Under the pieces are notes generated by a model. That model was not told the origin of the DNA and did not search any database. It saw nothing but the letters and a program-made list of their open reading frames with translations. A DNA stretch of 64,000 bases. Origin: Tritrichomonas foetus. Lineage: Eukaryota; Parabasalia; Tritrichomonadida; Tritrichomonadidae. Positions 1-10,346 of this stretch are shown here, piece after piece. The position numbers and the translations under genes were made by a program. Every line of letters starts with the position of its first letter. The first letter of the stretch is position 1. The stretch is from positions 1-64,000 of the forward strand of contig MLAK01001237.1 of NCBI GenBank assembly GCA_001839685.1, in the 5' to 3' direction.

Positions 1-126
1 TAAGGATCATTTTAGTGATTTCGTACGTTAAGACTATTTGGTTTGTATACATCTATTATATGCTTCTATTGTGAGACACAACTTTTTGTTAGAAATTAAA
101 AATAGCAAAGATCCCCTAGCAAACAA

Positions 127-1896
127 ATGACCAATCCTAATCCTGCCCCAGTGTCGCAAACACCATCAGATATTATGGTTTTCACTCTCAATCTTTCTCA
201 AGCAGCAAACTCGCCAATCACGCCACCTCATGACGCAGATGAAAAATGGGCGTCGATAGCAGGTCCAGAGGAATTTATTTCATATACCAAACTTATAAAT
301 CATATTGGTCAGTGTACAAACCCATCTGCTGTTATTGATGCCTTTGATCCGGATTCGCCCCAATTAGATTTTGTCACGTCCGAGCTCAGTCGTCATTTAG
401 GATACCTTCACAAAATCCTGAAAGTTAATCAGTTTCTCCAATTCACCTCACAAATGAGAATCGACAATGAAACGTTAACGAATATTCTTCAACCACATCA
501 AATCGCCCTTTTTACATGCACCCTTCATCTTCTTAACAAAATATTATCCGTCATTCCTGATTACAACAAGCAGCAGCAAATTCTCCTCTCGTTTTCCGAA
601 TATTTAATACCCGAAGAGCTCAAAAAGGCTCGAAAAGCTCGTCCTTACATTAAAACGATACTCTACATGCCGGCGAAATTAATTAACGAAGAACAGAAAG
701 TCTGGCTTTTAGTGAATCGAGATTTCAATACGATCTCGATTTTTAATTTCAATGATCCAGAAACCCCTCGAAAAGTTATCACACTCGACCAGTTTATTCA
801 AGACATTTATGCTGAGCAGCTTGTCTTCTCATCTGTCATGCAGCCAGGAACACCTGTTATGTCATTCTGTCTGATTACGCCAAACGCCGGTCGGACATGG
901 ATTGATGCATTTTCCAACAAAGAAACAGATCCACTTCTCACTTTCTTATCAAGTCTTCCGCACATTGTTGACGACATCGATAAGATTCCAAATGATTTCA
1001 AGAAGCAACTATCAGACATCATCACGGCACCCGATTTAGATTTAGCTCGAGCAATATGCACAGTTGCTGCTAACGAATTCCGTGATGGTGAACATACAAA
1101 GAATGCTTGTATGGCTGTTCTTTCACTCTTAAACACAGCTGGATACTTAACTCAATTTGTTCGTTGCGGTTTTGCTGAAGCAATTTCTGACACAACTGAT
1201 ACAACAAACATTTTACGTATGAGCTCGATTGCATCAATGAGCAGTGGCTTAATTTTGAAACAAACTGATAACGATTTTGCCAAAACTTTTGCAGAAGCAA
1301 TCAAAAATGATAACGGGAATTTGACGGACGTGGTTAATCACTTTATGCAACTTGGAGGTGGATTTACACCGCCAATGAAATTTGTGTTAAGTGCTGCATT
1401 TCGTTCAAGTAGACGAAAGTTCCCTGAATATCTCGTTCCACTGAATGCAATATCATCAATTTTCATGCTTCGATATTTGGCTACCGAACTGACATCAATT
1501 TCAATGGACCTAGCCAAACTTTGCCAGACTCTCACACTTACCTTGATGTTCTCAACAAAAGTCGAACAATTGCCTGATGAGTTGTATCCACAAATGGCAC
1601 TGTTTTTGGTTAATTTGACACACCTCACAAATTCATCAATTACTTTACCACCTTTTAATATAAACGATCTTATCATCTTCCTTAAATACTCAAAAGAGAA
1701 CAACTTCTATTTCCACCAAATTGTTACCAAGCTTTCTGACATTTTAAAGAAGCCACAACATCCAATGGTTTGGTCGGTTGTGGAACTTTTCGAAAACATA
1801 TACAATGGAACAGACGAAAACTTCAAGACGGAGATGGAAGGAAAGACTTTCCTTCCTGCACGCTACGTGAGGAAGCAGGCTCCGTCATACGAGTGA
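127..1896 (+). CDS. RasGAP-domain protein with PH-like domain
   Basis: The 589-residue protein looks like a GTPase-activating protein for Ras-type GTPases. Residues about 170-265 read like a PH-type beta-rich domain (WLLVNRDFNTISIF) and residues about 300-560 resemble a RasGAP domain. R364, in the stretch LRMSSIAS, lines up with the arginine finger of the family's LFRxxxLAS motif. FMLRYLATEL (446-455) lines up with the second conserved block, FLFLRFxxPA. Both are degenerate, so the assignment rests on the pattern and order of blocks, not on strong identity. The N-terminal 165 residues are not recognised. The start is the first ATG after a short leader. A catalytically weak RasGAP or another helical-repeat protein is the alternative. 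Confidence 0.62.
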   Translation: MTNPNPAPVSQTPSDIMVFTLNLSQAANSPITPPHDADEKWASIAGPEEFISYTKLINHIGQCTNPSAVIDAFDPDSPQLDFVTSELSRHLGYLHKILKVNQFLQFTSQMRIDNETLTNILQPHQIALFTCTLHLLNKILSVIPDYNKQQQILLSFSEYLIPEELKKARKARPYIKTILYMPAKLINEEQKVWLLVNRDFNTISIFNFNDPETPRKVITLDQFIQDIYAEQLVFSSVMQPGTPVMSFCLITPNAGRTWIDAFSNKETDPLLTFLSSLPHIVDDIDKIPNDFKKQLSDIITAPDLDLARAICTVAANEFRDGEHTKNACMAVLSLLNTAGYLTQFVRCGFAEAISDTTDTTNILRMSSIASMSSGLILKQTDNDFAKTFAEAIKNDNGNLTDVVNHFMQLGGGFTPPMKFVLSAAFRSSRRKFPEYLVPLNAISSIFMLRYLATELTSISMDLAKLCQTLTLTLMFSTKVEQLPDELYPQMALFLVNLTHLTNSSITLPPFNINDLIIFLKYSKENNFYFHQIVTKLSDILKKPQHPMVWSVVELFENIYNGTDENFKTEMEGKTFLPARYVRKQAPSYE

Positions 1897-2165
1897 ATTT
1901 GAAGTGTTATTTGAGAATTTTATGAATAAAATTAGTGTTATGGCATTTTTTTGTGATTGTCTTTTCGAAAATCTTTCATTGAGAAAACAAATGATATGTT
2001 TCGCCAAGCTCACGAAAAAGAGAAAGAAGAGTTATTTAAAATGTAGAAAATATAGAAAAGTTTTATTTGAATCAATTTAATGATTTATAGATTATAAACT
2101 ATGATGATAAAATGATAAATCTAGTATTATTTTTGACAATAAATTAACAACAGAATCGGTATATT

Positions 2166-4580
2166 TTAGAGTTCTGAAGACTTTGTTGAATCAGCTTTGA
2201 CGGGTTCATTTTCTTTTCCTTGGCTTTTAGGATTTGTATTGGTTGCTTCTTTTTCATTTCCATTTTGAGCTTCTTTATCAGCTGCATTTTCTTTTTGTGG
2301 CTTCTTCTTTCCTTGTTTCTTCCATGATTTGAATTCGTCATCGATTGTTGTATAATAAACGGCATTCTTTTCTTCGAATTCATCAACTGTATCCAAAAGG
2401 TTATGCGATTTTCCAAGCATTCTGAAAACTCTCTTAGTATAATTCAAAACGCCATCAACTGAAAAGCCGCCAGCAAGTAAAGCAGTATCAAATAAAAGTA
2501 TAGCTTCACTCTTTAAATCTTCATCATCTGGATTCTCTTTAATTCTCTTGAACATCTCTTTTACTGTTGGATGTTCGGGATTCAATTCAAGAATCTTCTT
2601 ATTTAATAAAATACTGTCAGTGAGTCTTTGATCATAAACAGTTTGTGCACGAATTAAGCGTTCGTGACTTGCAGTATACCCCCAATTTGGTGCAGATGCA
2701 ATTGCTGGTGTTGATTTTAGACGACTTGAAAGTTGGATCTTGTCTAAGCGTTCACCAATTGTTTTCTTGAACCATCTTTGAATCGTTGTATATTCACGTT
2801 GTGTGACATTTAATGTATTCAAATCAGAACTCTTAGCACGACCTTTATCTTTCTCTTTTTCGGGATTTTCTAATGGGAATCCTTCGAATTCTTCAAGACG
2901 GTCAAGGCAATACAAGTCAATAGGTTCGATTGCGAAAATTACTTCAATACCACGGCTGTAAAGATCCTCAAGATAAGGTGAAACAGCGGCAGATTCTCTC
3001 GTGCTTGATCCGATGTAGTAAATTTTATCTTGTCCTTTCTTCATGCGTGAAACATAATCGTCTAAACGAGTGAGGTCGTTGGGTGAGTAGCTGGTGAAGA
3101 ACATAAGGAGTTTAGATAATGCACGCTTATTCTGTGAATCTTCGATTACACCATATTTTAAGTTGCCTGCGAAATTTTTATAGAATTGGAAGTAAACACC
3201 AGGTTCAAATTGATAAAGATGGCTGAAAACTGAAATTAATTTTGTTGTAACTCGTCTTTTAATGAGTCTTAAAGTATTAGCTTTAGAAAGGTGGTCACGA
3301 TCAACGTTTAATGTCAAATCAGCACTATCAATTACACCTTTGACGAAATGGAGATAATCTGGAAGTAATTCATCAGCCCACTCATCTTGGACAAGAACTC
3401 TGCGTACATACAAACGAACATTACGAGTGATTCTTTCCATGATTTTATCAGCTGGAGGTGCTGTAGCAGGAATGAATAAAAGTGCATTAAATGTGATTCT
3501 TCCTTCTGCCTTAAAATGAATATGATAAAGTGGAGCAGTACCATCTTTAAAGAATGCTTTAAAGAACTCTTGATAATCATTTTCAGGGATATCATCCGGG
3601 TCTGTCAGCCAAAGTGGCTTTCGTGTATTGACTTGTTCCCATTGCCAAACGTTTTTCTTGATTCCTTTCTTTTGGTTTTGGCCGTCGTTAAAAGTGACAT
3701 ACTCTGATGATGATTCATCACTTGATTCAACAACATCATCACCATCGAAAACATTTTCATGGTCCATTTCTTCAAATTCTTCAATATCTTCATCTTGCTC
3801 AGCGAAAACTTGGTGATAGTGCCAGATTTTGATTGGGAAATCAACAAACATCGAATAATGGCGAATGATCGAAATAAGCCTATCCCTATCTAAGTAATTG
3901 TATGAGTTTTCTTTCAAATGAAGAATGATTTGTGTGCCTCGCCCAAGCGTGTTACCACGTGGATCTTTCACAACTGTGTATTGATTGGATACATCACCAA
4001 CCCAGATCCACTGATCTGCGTCTTTATTGTTTTTGCTGATTACTGTAACTTTGTCAGCAACAAGAAAAGCCGAATAAAAACCGACTCCGAATTGACCAAT
4101 TAAATTTGTATCTCCACTTTGCAACAATTTTTGGAAATCGTTGGTTCCAGATTTGGCTATCGTACCTAGTTTTTCAATAAGATCGTTTTTGGTCATACCA
4201 ATGCCTGTATCTGTGATTGAAAGAGTTCGATTATTTTCGTCGATATCGATAAGAATTTCGAGGTCTTTTGGTCCATTGTCTAAAACTGAAGAATCGCGAA
4301 TCGCTGAAAATCGAATTTTATCAAGGGCGTCGTTCGCATTTGATATTAATTCACGCATGAAAATGTCTTTGTTTTGGTAAAGGCTATCAACTAAAATATT
4401 CATAAGGCGAGTAATTTCAGCTTGGTAAGCGTGTGTTTCTGACTGGGATTGGAATGATTTTAATTGATCATCTGAAAACATATGTTCAACGCGTCCGCGA
4501 AGACCTTCGTCAATATACTCAACCGTTTCTTTATCGGGAGCTTCGCAAAAAATTCTTGTGAAAAAAAGGAATAAAAACAT
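2166..4580 (-). CDS. Endoplasmic reticulum Hsp90 (GRP94/endoplasmin)
   Basis: ATP-dependent chaperone of the ER lumen, 804 residues from the ATG at 4580. That start puts a hydrophobic signal peptide (MFLFLFFTRIFC) at the N-terminus; the frame is open upstream, but the extension would bury the signal. The GHKL ATPase motifs are clear: NANDALDK (about 82-89), DTGIGM (124-129) and GQFGVGFYS (162-170). The stretch VVKDPRGNTLGRGT is typical of GRP94 rather than cytosolic Hsp90. An acidic linker follows, then the middle and C-terminal domains, with NWGYTASHERLIRAQ near the end. The C-terminus is Lys/Glu/Asn-rich and ends SSEL, which keeps the final EL of a KDEL-type signal but not the KD. Hydrogenosomal TRAP1 is unlikely given the signal peptide. 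Confidence 0.93.
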   Translation of the reverse strand: MFLFLFFTRIFCEAPDKETVEYIDEGLRGRVEHMFSDDQLKSFQSQSETHAYQAEITRLMNILVDSLYQNKDIFMRELISNANDALDKIRFSAIRDSSVLDNGPKDLEILIDIDENNRTLSITDTGIGMTKNDLIEKLGTIAKSGTNDFQKLLQSGDTNLIGQFGVGFYSAFLVADKVTVISKNNKDADQWIWVGDVSNQYTVVKDPRGNTLGRGTQIILHLKENSYNYLDRDRLISIIRHYSMFVDFPIKIWHYHQVFAEQDEDIEEFEEMDHENVFDGDDVVESSDESSSEYVTFNDGQNQKKGIKKNVWQWEQVNTRKPLWLTDPDDIPENDYQEFFKAFFKDGTAPLYHIHFKAEGRITFNALLFIPATAPPADKIMERITRNVRLYVRRVLVQDEWADELLPDYLHFVKGVIDSADLTLNVDRDHLSKANTLRLIKRRVTTKLISVFSHLYQFEPGVYFQFYKNFAGNLKYGVIEDSQNKRALSKLLMFFTSYSPNDLTRLDDYVSRMKKGQDKIYYIGSSTRESAAVSPYLEDLYSRGIEVIFAIEPIDLYCLDRLEEFEGFPLENPEKEKDKGRAKSSDLNTLNVTQREYTTIQRWFKKTIGERLDKIQLSSRLKSTPAIASAPNWGYTASHERLIRAQTVYDQRLTDSILLNKKILELNPEHPTVKEMFKRIKENPDDEDLKSEAILLFDTALLAGGFSVDGVLNYTKRVFRMLGKSHNLLDTVDEFEEKNAVYYTTIDDEFKSWKKQGKKKPQKENAADKEAQNGNEKEATNTNPKSQGKENEPVKADSTKSSEL

Positions 4581-5993
4581 GATTTTTTGAAGATTTGATG
4601 TGTTTATTTGGTCAGATAATTGATTAGAATTGATCAACAATTGAGTACTTTACAAATCTATCGGTGTAATTGATTCATCCTCCGAAGCTAAAGATAATGT
4701 AAAATATTTTTATAAATCAGTATTATCGGGCTTACTATCACTTACCATTTATGTGAATCATATTTGTTTCATTTAATTTCTAAAAATATCATAATAAATA
4801 TATCCAGAATGAGAAATCAGAACTGAAATATCTTTGATATCTTAGAGATGGGTTTTACAATAGGTATTTATTCTAAATTTATATTTGTATTAATATATTA
4901 TTGATTAATGAATTCAAATAATTTGATAAAATTAATGTTATATCTATTCCATTAATATTGATTTTTATGTGATAAAATGTGTGAATGAATTTGTGTTACT
5001 CTCAATTTTCCAAAGTGACAAGAACCTTTCCCCTAAGTTAATTATCAATCTATGAAATTAAAAAAGAAATTCCAAAAATGTTAGATGATCAATCCAATGA
5101 TATATTGGAAACTCTGATATAAATGAAGTGAATGAAGAAGCGAATACTGGGATAAAATGATTATTCGTGTGATAATTTGATCCAATATTTGCTATGAAAA
5201 ATAGAATCGTTTTGAATATCAAGAGAATTGTGTCGTTTCTCTCAATGAAAAATATGCATAAATAAATCAAGATCTATTTAATGAACAGCCAATTGATTTA
5301 TTCATTCTGCTAGTCTCAGGCTATGCGGGAAATTGAATTTAGTATCAATGTAAAGCTGAAAAGATAAGAGATAGATAACATGTAATTATTTCAAATACAT
5401 AAATATATATTATTATATTTGCTTCATTAAAAACTCATATAATTTAGTTGACTTGTAGGAGTATAATGACAAAATTACATAGTACTACTATGATAGTAGA
5501 ATATTTATAAGCTGAATTGTGAAATTTATAAATGGAAAGAAAAATAATTGGGAAGATATCAATTAAATATAATACCTCATAATGATGACTATAGAACGCC
5601 AATCTATGAACGAGATAAATCTTGCCTCATTCTGAATGTATAAATATAAGATTGTAAATACATCTATTCCTAAAATGCTTAAGATGACTCACTAAAATTG
5701 AGATAACTCAACATTTGGCATGAAGATATCCTTAAGTATAGACAGATATAAGTTTAACCTGATGTGACTGTGATTTTCCATCCAGGTTTTCCAAGACATC
5801 TGAGGATATGAAATATCCATAGACGAAGGCTTCTTCCCTCGATTGTCATTTCTGTTAATGAATGTTTAGAATGGATTCAGATCCCCATCAAATTGAATTA
5901 ACCAAAAAACTTTTTGTGTATGAATTGAAATTTTCACCTAGACTTTCTTTCAATACAGTTGCCCGTTTAAATTCTCGTTAATTTTTCAACCAA
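4581..5993. other. Intergenic region, no gene seen
   Basis: About 1.4 kb of AT-rich sequence between the divergent GRP94 and SPEF2-like genes. Only a random short reading frame (5058-5270, minus) is present, with no motif or codon bias. The right end holds the promoter of the SPEF2-like gene. Confidence 0.6.
5963..5969 (+). promoter_or_regulatory. CCGTTTA element (M3-like)
   Basis: CCGTTTA lies 24 bases before the ATG of the SPEF2-like gene. The octamer GCCCGTTT differs at one position from the Trichomonas M3 consensus (A/G/T)(A/G)C(G/C)G(T/C)T(T/A). The same heptamer precedes several other genes in the window. Confidence 0.5.
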
Positions 5994-8576
5994 ATGGAAG
6001 AAAATGATAATGTTTTTGCAGCCCTCAAGGCGAGGCGCTTTGAAGAAGAGAAATGCCTTGAGTTCCTTTGCCAAAACCGACATGTGCTACACAATCAATG
6101 CGGAGTGGAAGTCGATTCATTTTTTAACGAAAGACACGGACACTATCTCTACAAAAGGGCTCAACGTCCATCGCAGGATGAAATTGCCTTAAAGGCCAAA
6201 TTCAAAAAAGCTTATAACAACAAAGAATTATTTACGGACAATCGAATTGAAAGAAATGAAGAATATGTTCATCAAAGAAAGCGCGATTTTGCTGTTTCGC
6301 AAGAAAGAGTCAAAAAGTTTGTTGCCAAGCTTCAAGAGGAGTATGAAAAGTCAGTCAGCGAGAAAATTGAGAGATGCAAAAATTGGGGAATCAAAACAGA
6401 AGATGATTCAAGGCAACTCATTGACGTTGCAACAAAAGATGCAACAAGTCTTATTATTGATAGTGCTGTTGCTTTATCAGTCATTTCTAACTCACTTTCA
6501 TTTATTCCTACTTTTTATTCATCAATTATGAAATATTTTCATAATAATTCAATTACATTTGATAAAGAATCAGAAAAAATTCCTGATTTTGAATATGAAA
6601 ATTATTTCAAGCCATTGCGACCAGAAACCCAACGTCTTTTCATTACAATGGCTGAAGCATGCGTTCCTGAATCTATGACACCTCCACTTGTCGAAAGACG
6701 TGGAAGAGCCGTTTGCGTTGTTTCTAAGCCTTTGGTCTTTACTGAAGAACAATGCTCAAAAATTGCTTCAAAACTTGGATGGAAAGCAGTTTTTGCTTCA
6801 CAATTCCAAAATGTTGTCACTGAAATTTTCACCCTTCTTTCTGAAACAGAAGATGATGTTTTGATTTTCGGCTTTCCAAATACGCCTAAAGAATTGAAAG
6901 ATATCTATGATTTATTTAATCCAGTTAAGCCATCTGATGATTCATGCGCTTTCTTACCAAGACCAACACCATCTTCAATTGATCCATTCGATATGATTAT
7001 TGAACTTGATATTTCAGATGAAATTGTTTTAAGAGATGTTCTTGCAGTTCTCGAAGATCCAGAAACAGGTGAAAAATTCGATATTCGTGAATTATCATTA
7101 GATACTGAAAACCAATTAGTTAGGCTAGAAAAGGCCAATGATCCATATTACGATATTATTCAATTTCCATCACGCTCTGTTACATTAAAAGCGAATTTTG
7201 ATCTCATTAAAAATGATAATTCCGAAATTTATAATATAGTTCCATTAGAATCACGTGAAGTTACAGATGAGCTTATTGATAATATCGCTGCTCTTGTTAA
7301 TGATATTCCAGCTCCTGATCCACCAAAATATTCCCCTGATGTAACATATCCCACAATCATCCAAACATTGCATGGTGTTAGCGATGAACTTCGTGAATTT
7401 TTCATGTCTCAATGGCGCTCAATAGAAACCACTTATTATGAAGCAATTCATCGTTCATTTGAACTTCTTAATTCTGTTCATTTGCTTTTAATTAGTCATT
7501 TAGAAAAAGCTCGTTCAGAAATGCAAGAATTTCTCAGGCGACCAGGATCATCACAGCACCTTCTTGTTGAATTCCAAGAGTGGCACTGTAACCAAGTTGA
7601 AAGATGTATGAGAAGAATGCAAAAAGTAAAAGATGAATGTGCCATTCGAATAAACGCCCTTCGTGAAAATCTTGTAGCCATTGAAAATGATCGAAAAACT
7701 GAAGAAGAGTCCAAACAGAAAGAGTTATTAAATGCTCCATTCCGTACAACTTTATTTGAACTTGTGAATAATGCTTGTACAACACTTGCACAAGCTGAAC
7801 TTGATCGTTGGGTAGCAACACGATCTTTAATGCTTGATTTAAATCAAGTTGTTTCTGATGCTGATCTTGTTCCACCACTTCCACGTAAGAAATTGAATCT
7901 TGTAGTTGATCCCAGTCGTGATAAAACCCGAAAAGGTGCAAAGAAGCCACAAAGAAATACGCCAACATCAAGAAATAGAGCGGATTCCAAATTACAGCCA
8001 TTTGAATCACCACTTTTTGAACAACTTGAAGGAGTTAAAAAGTATGTTTCTGATGCTGCAGTTATTTACATGAGGTCAACAACACCTATATCAACAAGAG
8101 GTAAAGCACGACCTGGAAAAGATAAAAATCCATTTGCCCCTCATAAAATTGCAGCTTTGGATGAATTCATTGCAGCATTCACTGATGATGACGTTTATTT
8201 AGTCACAAGAATGGATCAAATTGCTGATTTCACTCATGATGAAGTAAATGTTGTACAACAAAGCTTTGATGCTTATCTTGATGATTCTACTAATTGGATA
8301 CAGAGTAATTATGAAAGAAGGAAATCAATATCTGATACAGCAATCGCTTACATGCTTAAGAAAGTTAATGATGAAGAACAGATAAATCATTTAATTCTCT
8401 TAAACGAAAGTCAATGTACAATTGATATGACGCAACTTATTGTTGGAACAGAAGAAAGTCCAAAAATACCGCCTGCATTCCCAGAACAATTAGTTGCTGA
8501 CTCTCCATCGGCAACTGCTGAAGATTTGATGAATGGAATCGTTGACTTTATCGTTCAAACAAATAATGTTCAATAA
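5994..8576 (+). CDS. SPEF2/CPC1-like flagellar protein
   Basis: An 860-residue protein resembling the sperm flagellar protein 2 (KPL2/CPC1) family, which belongs to the axonemal central-pair apparatus. The N-terminal 150 residues are charged and helical. Around residue 286 the stretch DVLIFGFPNTPKEL and the later DPETGEKFDI look like a degenerate adenylate-kinase-type domain, as SPEF2 and AK9-type flagellar proteins have. Residues about 460-630 are helical and charged. The protein is shorter than typical SPEF2 (about 1800 residues), so it may be a reduced homologue or another adenylate-kinase-like axonemal protein. A basic Ser/Thr/Arg stretch (GAKKPQRNTPTSRNRADSK) follows near residue 645. 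A CCGTTTA element stands just upstream, and another axonemal gene here (dynein LC1) shares it. Confidence 0.5.
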   Translation: MEENDNVFAALKARRFEEEKCLEFLCQNRHVLHNQCGVEVDSFFNERHGHYLYKRAQRPSQDEIALKAKFKKAYNNKELFTDNRIERNEEYVHQRKRDFAVSQERVKKFVAKLQEEYEKSVSEKIERCKNWGIKTEDDSRQLIDVATKDATSLIIDSAVALSVISNSLSFIPTFYSSIMKYFHNNSITFDKESEKIPDFEYENYFKPLRPETQRLFITMAEACVPESMTPPLVERRGRAVCVVSKPLVFTEEQCSKIASKLGWKAVFASQFQNVVTEIFTLLSETEDDVLIFGFPNTPKELKDIYDLFNPVKPSDDSCAFLPRPTPSSIDPFDMIIELDISDEIVLRDVLAVLEDPETGEKFDIRELSLDTENQLVRLEKANDPYYDIIQFPSRSVTLKANFDLIKNDNSEIYNIVPLESREVTDELIDNIAALVNDIPAPDPPKYSPDVTYPTIIQTLHGVSDELREFFMSQWRSIETTYYEAIHRSFELLNSVHLLLISHLEKARSEMQEFLRRPGSSQHLLVEFQEWHCNQVERCMRRMQKVKDECAIRINALRENLVAIENDRKTEEESKQKELLNAPFRTTLFELVNNACTTLAQAELDRWVATRSLMLDLNQVVSDADLVPPLPRKKLNLVVDPSRDKTRKGAKKPQRNTPTSRNRADSKLQPFESPLFEQLEGVKKYVSDAAVIYMRSTTPISTRGKARPGKDKNPFAPHKIAALDEFIAAFTDDDVYLVTRMDQIADFTHDEVNVVQQSFDAYLDDSTNWIQSNYERRKSISDTAIAYMLKKVNDEEQINHLILLNESQCTIDMTQLIVGTEESPKIPPAFPEQLVADSPSATAEDLMNGIVDFIVQTNNVQ

Positions 8577-8885
8577 AATTGTTACATTTTTTTCATATTT
8601 TTTTCCACTTATTATTATAATCCTTTTTCTACTTTGATTTATTGATCATAACCTTTCGTTAAAATCATATAAACAAAAACAAAATCATAAAAATAAAATG
8701 ATAAAGAAGAAAGTAAAAAATAAGAGATTCAAAATGACAATTATTATTAATAATTTAATTATATCTTTAAAAAATGTTTTTTCTTGTCGTTACAATTCGA
8801 AATATATCACAACCATTTCATTACTTATTTCCTCTATAAAAATAAATTCACACTTTTCCACTTTCGATATATTTGCGTGTTCAAC
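8577..8885. other. Convergent intergenic spacer
   Basis: About 310 AT-rich bases between the converging ends of the SPEF2-like and Rpt1 genes. The SPEF2-like stop codon runs directly into TAAA, matching the polyadenylation signal known from Trichomonas. Nothing else is seen. Confidence 0.5.
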
Positions 8886-10148
8886 TCAGTTGTACTGCAT
8901 GTAGCTTGGTGTTGCGGAAAACTTAGCGTATCCTTTGATAACCTTATTAATGCTGTCCAAGAAATCCTTTTCAGTGATTGCCTTCCTTCTTGCACGAATT
9001 GCGATAATTCCTGCTTCAGTGCAAACACTTCTGATATCTGCTCCTGTAGAATTCGGGCAGAGTCTTGCGAGTAGTTCAAACCTGACACCTCGTTCAACGC
9101 TCATCGATCTTGTGTGAATTGTGAAAATCTGGACGCGTCCTTCAAGCTCAGGAACAGCAAATTCGATTTTACGGTCGAGACGGCCTGGCCTGAGAAGTGC
9201 TGGATCGAGTGTATCTGGGCGGTTAGTTGCCATTAAAACTTTCACGTTTCCACGACTGTCAAAACCATCGAGCTGTGTGATCAACTCAAGCATTGTTCGT
9301 TGCACCTCATGTTCAGCCCCATCTGCATCACCAAAACGTGCACCACCAAAGGCATCAACTTCGTCGAAAAATATAATGCATGATTTTTTGGCGCGCGCCA
9401 TTTGGAAGATTTCTCGAACCATGCGAGCACCTTCGCCGATGTACTTCTGGACCAGCTCGCTTCCAATGACTCTGATGAAGACAGATTCGGTACGATTAGC
9501 GACAGCTCTGGCGAGGAGAGTCTTGCCTGTTCCTGGTGGACCATAAAGAAGGACACCTTTTGGTGGATCGATTCCGAGTCCTTCGAACTTTTCTGGATGA
9601 AGTAATGGCATTTCGATAATTTCCCTTAATTTCTCAATCTGTTCCTTACAGCCACCTACATCGGCGTAGGTAACGTCTGGTTTTTCCTCGACTTGCATTG
9701 TTGTGACAATTGGATCAATCCTCGGCTGAAGTGGTAATTGAATTGCATATCTACGACGATCGACACCAACGCGGGCTCCTTCGGTTACGTCGGAGGGAGC
9801 AACATTTTTACCAAGACCAACAACAAACTTAGCGACATGCGAGATGGAAATTATGTATCGTGGTTTTTCATCTGAGGCTGGAAGCGATTTTTCACAATGA
9901 GCAACATTTAATGGCTCTTGAGTGGCAAGCATGTTACGGTCACCATCGAAATCCCACTGGGCCATCGGAGCAAGTCCTGTGTCGCTTTCACGAACACCTT
10001 TGATCAAATCGACATGGTGAGAAATCTCTTTGATTTCTTTTTCGACATTTCTGATCTCGCGTGTATATGGACCCTTTGAGTACGTTTCCATAATGGAGAG
10101 ATCGTCCTCATCGGGCATTGATGTGTCGTTATTATCTTCTGCGTCCAT
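8886..10148 (-). CDS. RPT1: 26S proteasome regulatory ATPase Rpt1 (PSMC2)
   Basis: 420-residue AAA+ ATPase of the proteasome 19S base, which unfolds ubiquitinated substrates. A coiled-coil N-terminus (about 20-55) and OB-fold segment precede the AAA domain. Walker A is GPPGTGKT (203-210), Walker B is IIFFDEVD (258-265), and the second region of homology is [21 protein letters not shown]. The C-terminus, [12 protein letters not shown], matches the Rpt1 signature rather than Rpt2-6, and the length is normal. The ATG start gives the acidic N-terminal leader common in this subunit. Codon use is mildly biased, as expected of a housekeeping gene. Confidence 0.96.
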   Translation of the reverse strand: MDAEDNNDTSMPDEDDLSIMETYSKGPYTREIRNVEKEIKEISHHVDLIKGVRESDTGLAPMAQWDFDGDRNMLATQEPLNVAHCEKSLPASDEKPRYIISISHVAKFVVGLGKNVAPSDVTEGARVGVDRRRYAIQLPLQPRIDPIVTTMQVEEKPDVTYADVGGCKEQIEKLREIIEMPLLHPEKFEGLGIDPPKGVLLYGPPGTGKTLLARAVANRTESVFIRVIGSELVQKYIGEGARMVREIFQMARAKKSCIIFFDEVDAFGGARFGDADGAEHEVQRTMLELITQLDGFDSRGNVKVLMATNRPDTLDPALLRPGRLDRKIEFAVPELEGRVQIFTIHTRSMSVERGVRFELLARLCPNSTGADIRSVCTEAGIIAIRARRKAITEKDFLDSINKVIKGYAKFSATPSYMQYN

Positions 10149-10346
10149 GATGGAATGTCACTTTTTTGGTATATCGATAAAAAAATAGGATAGTTGGTCA
10201 AATAGAAATTGAGAGGATATTTTCTTTCATCATGAAAGCTTCATGTCAAATTGACTGGTTTATTATGGCGTTTCAAATCTTTATTAATTTTTGAATAGTT
10301 TATAATCTGTTTGAATTATTTTAAATTGTTTATTTCATTGTAGATT

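Noticed and set aside
8834..9605. Overlapping frames opposite Rpt1
   Set aside because: Shadows of a well-supported gene.
10160..10346. Spliceosomal intron upstream of the importin-like gene
   Set aside because: No GTATGT donor and no ACTAACACACAG-type acceptor are present; only a weak TTGTAG precedes the frame.
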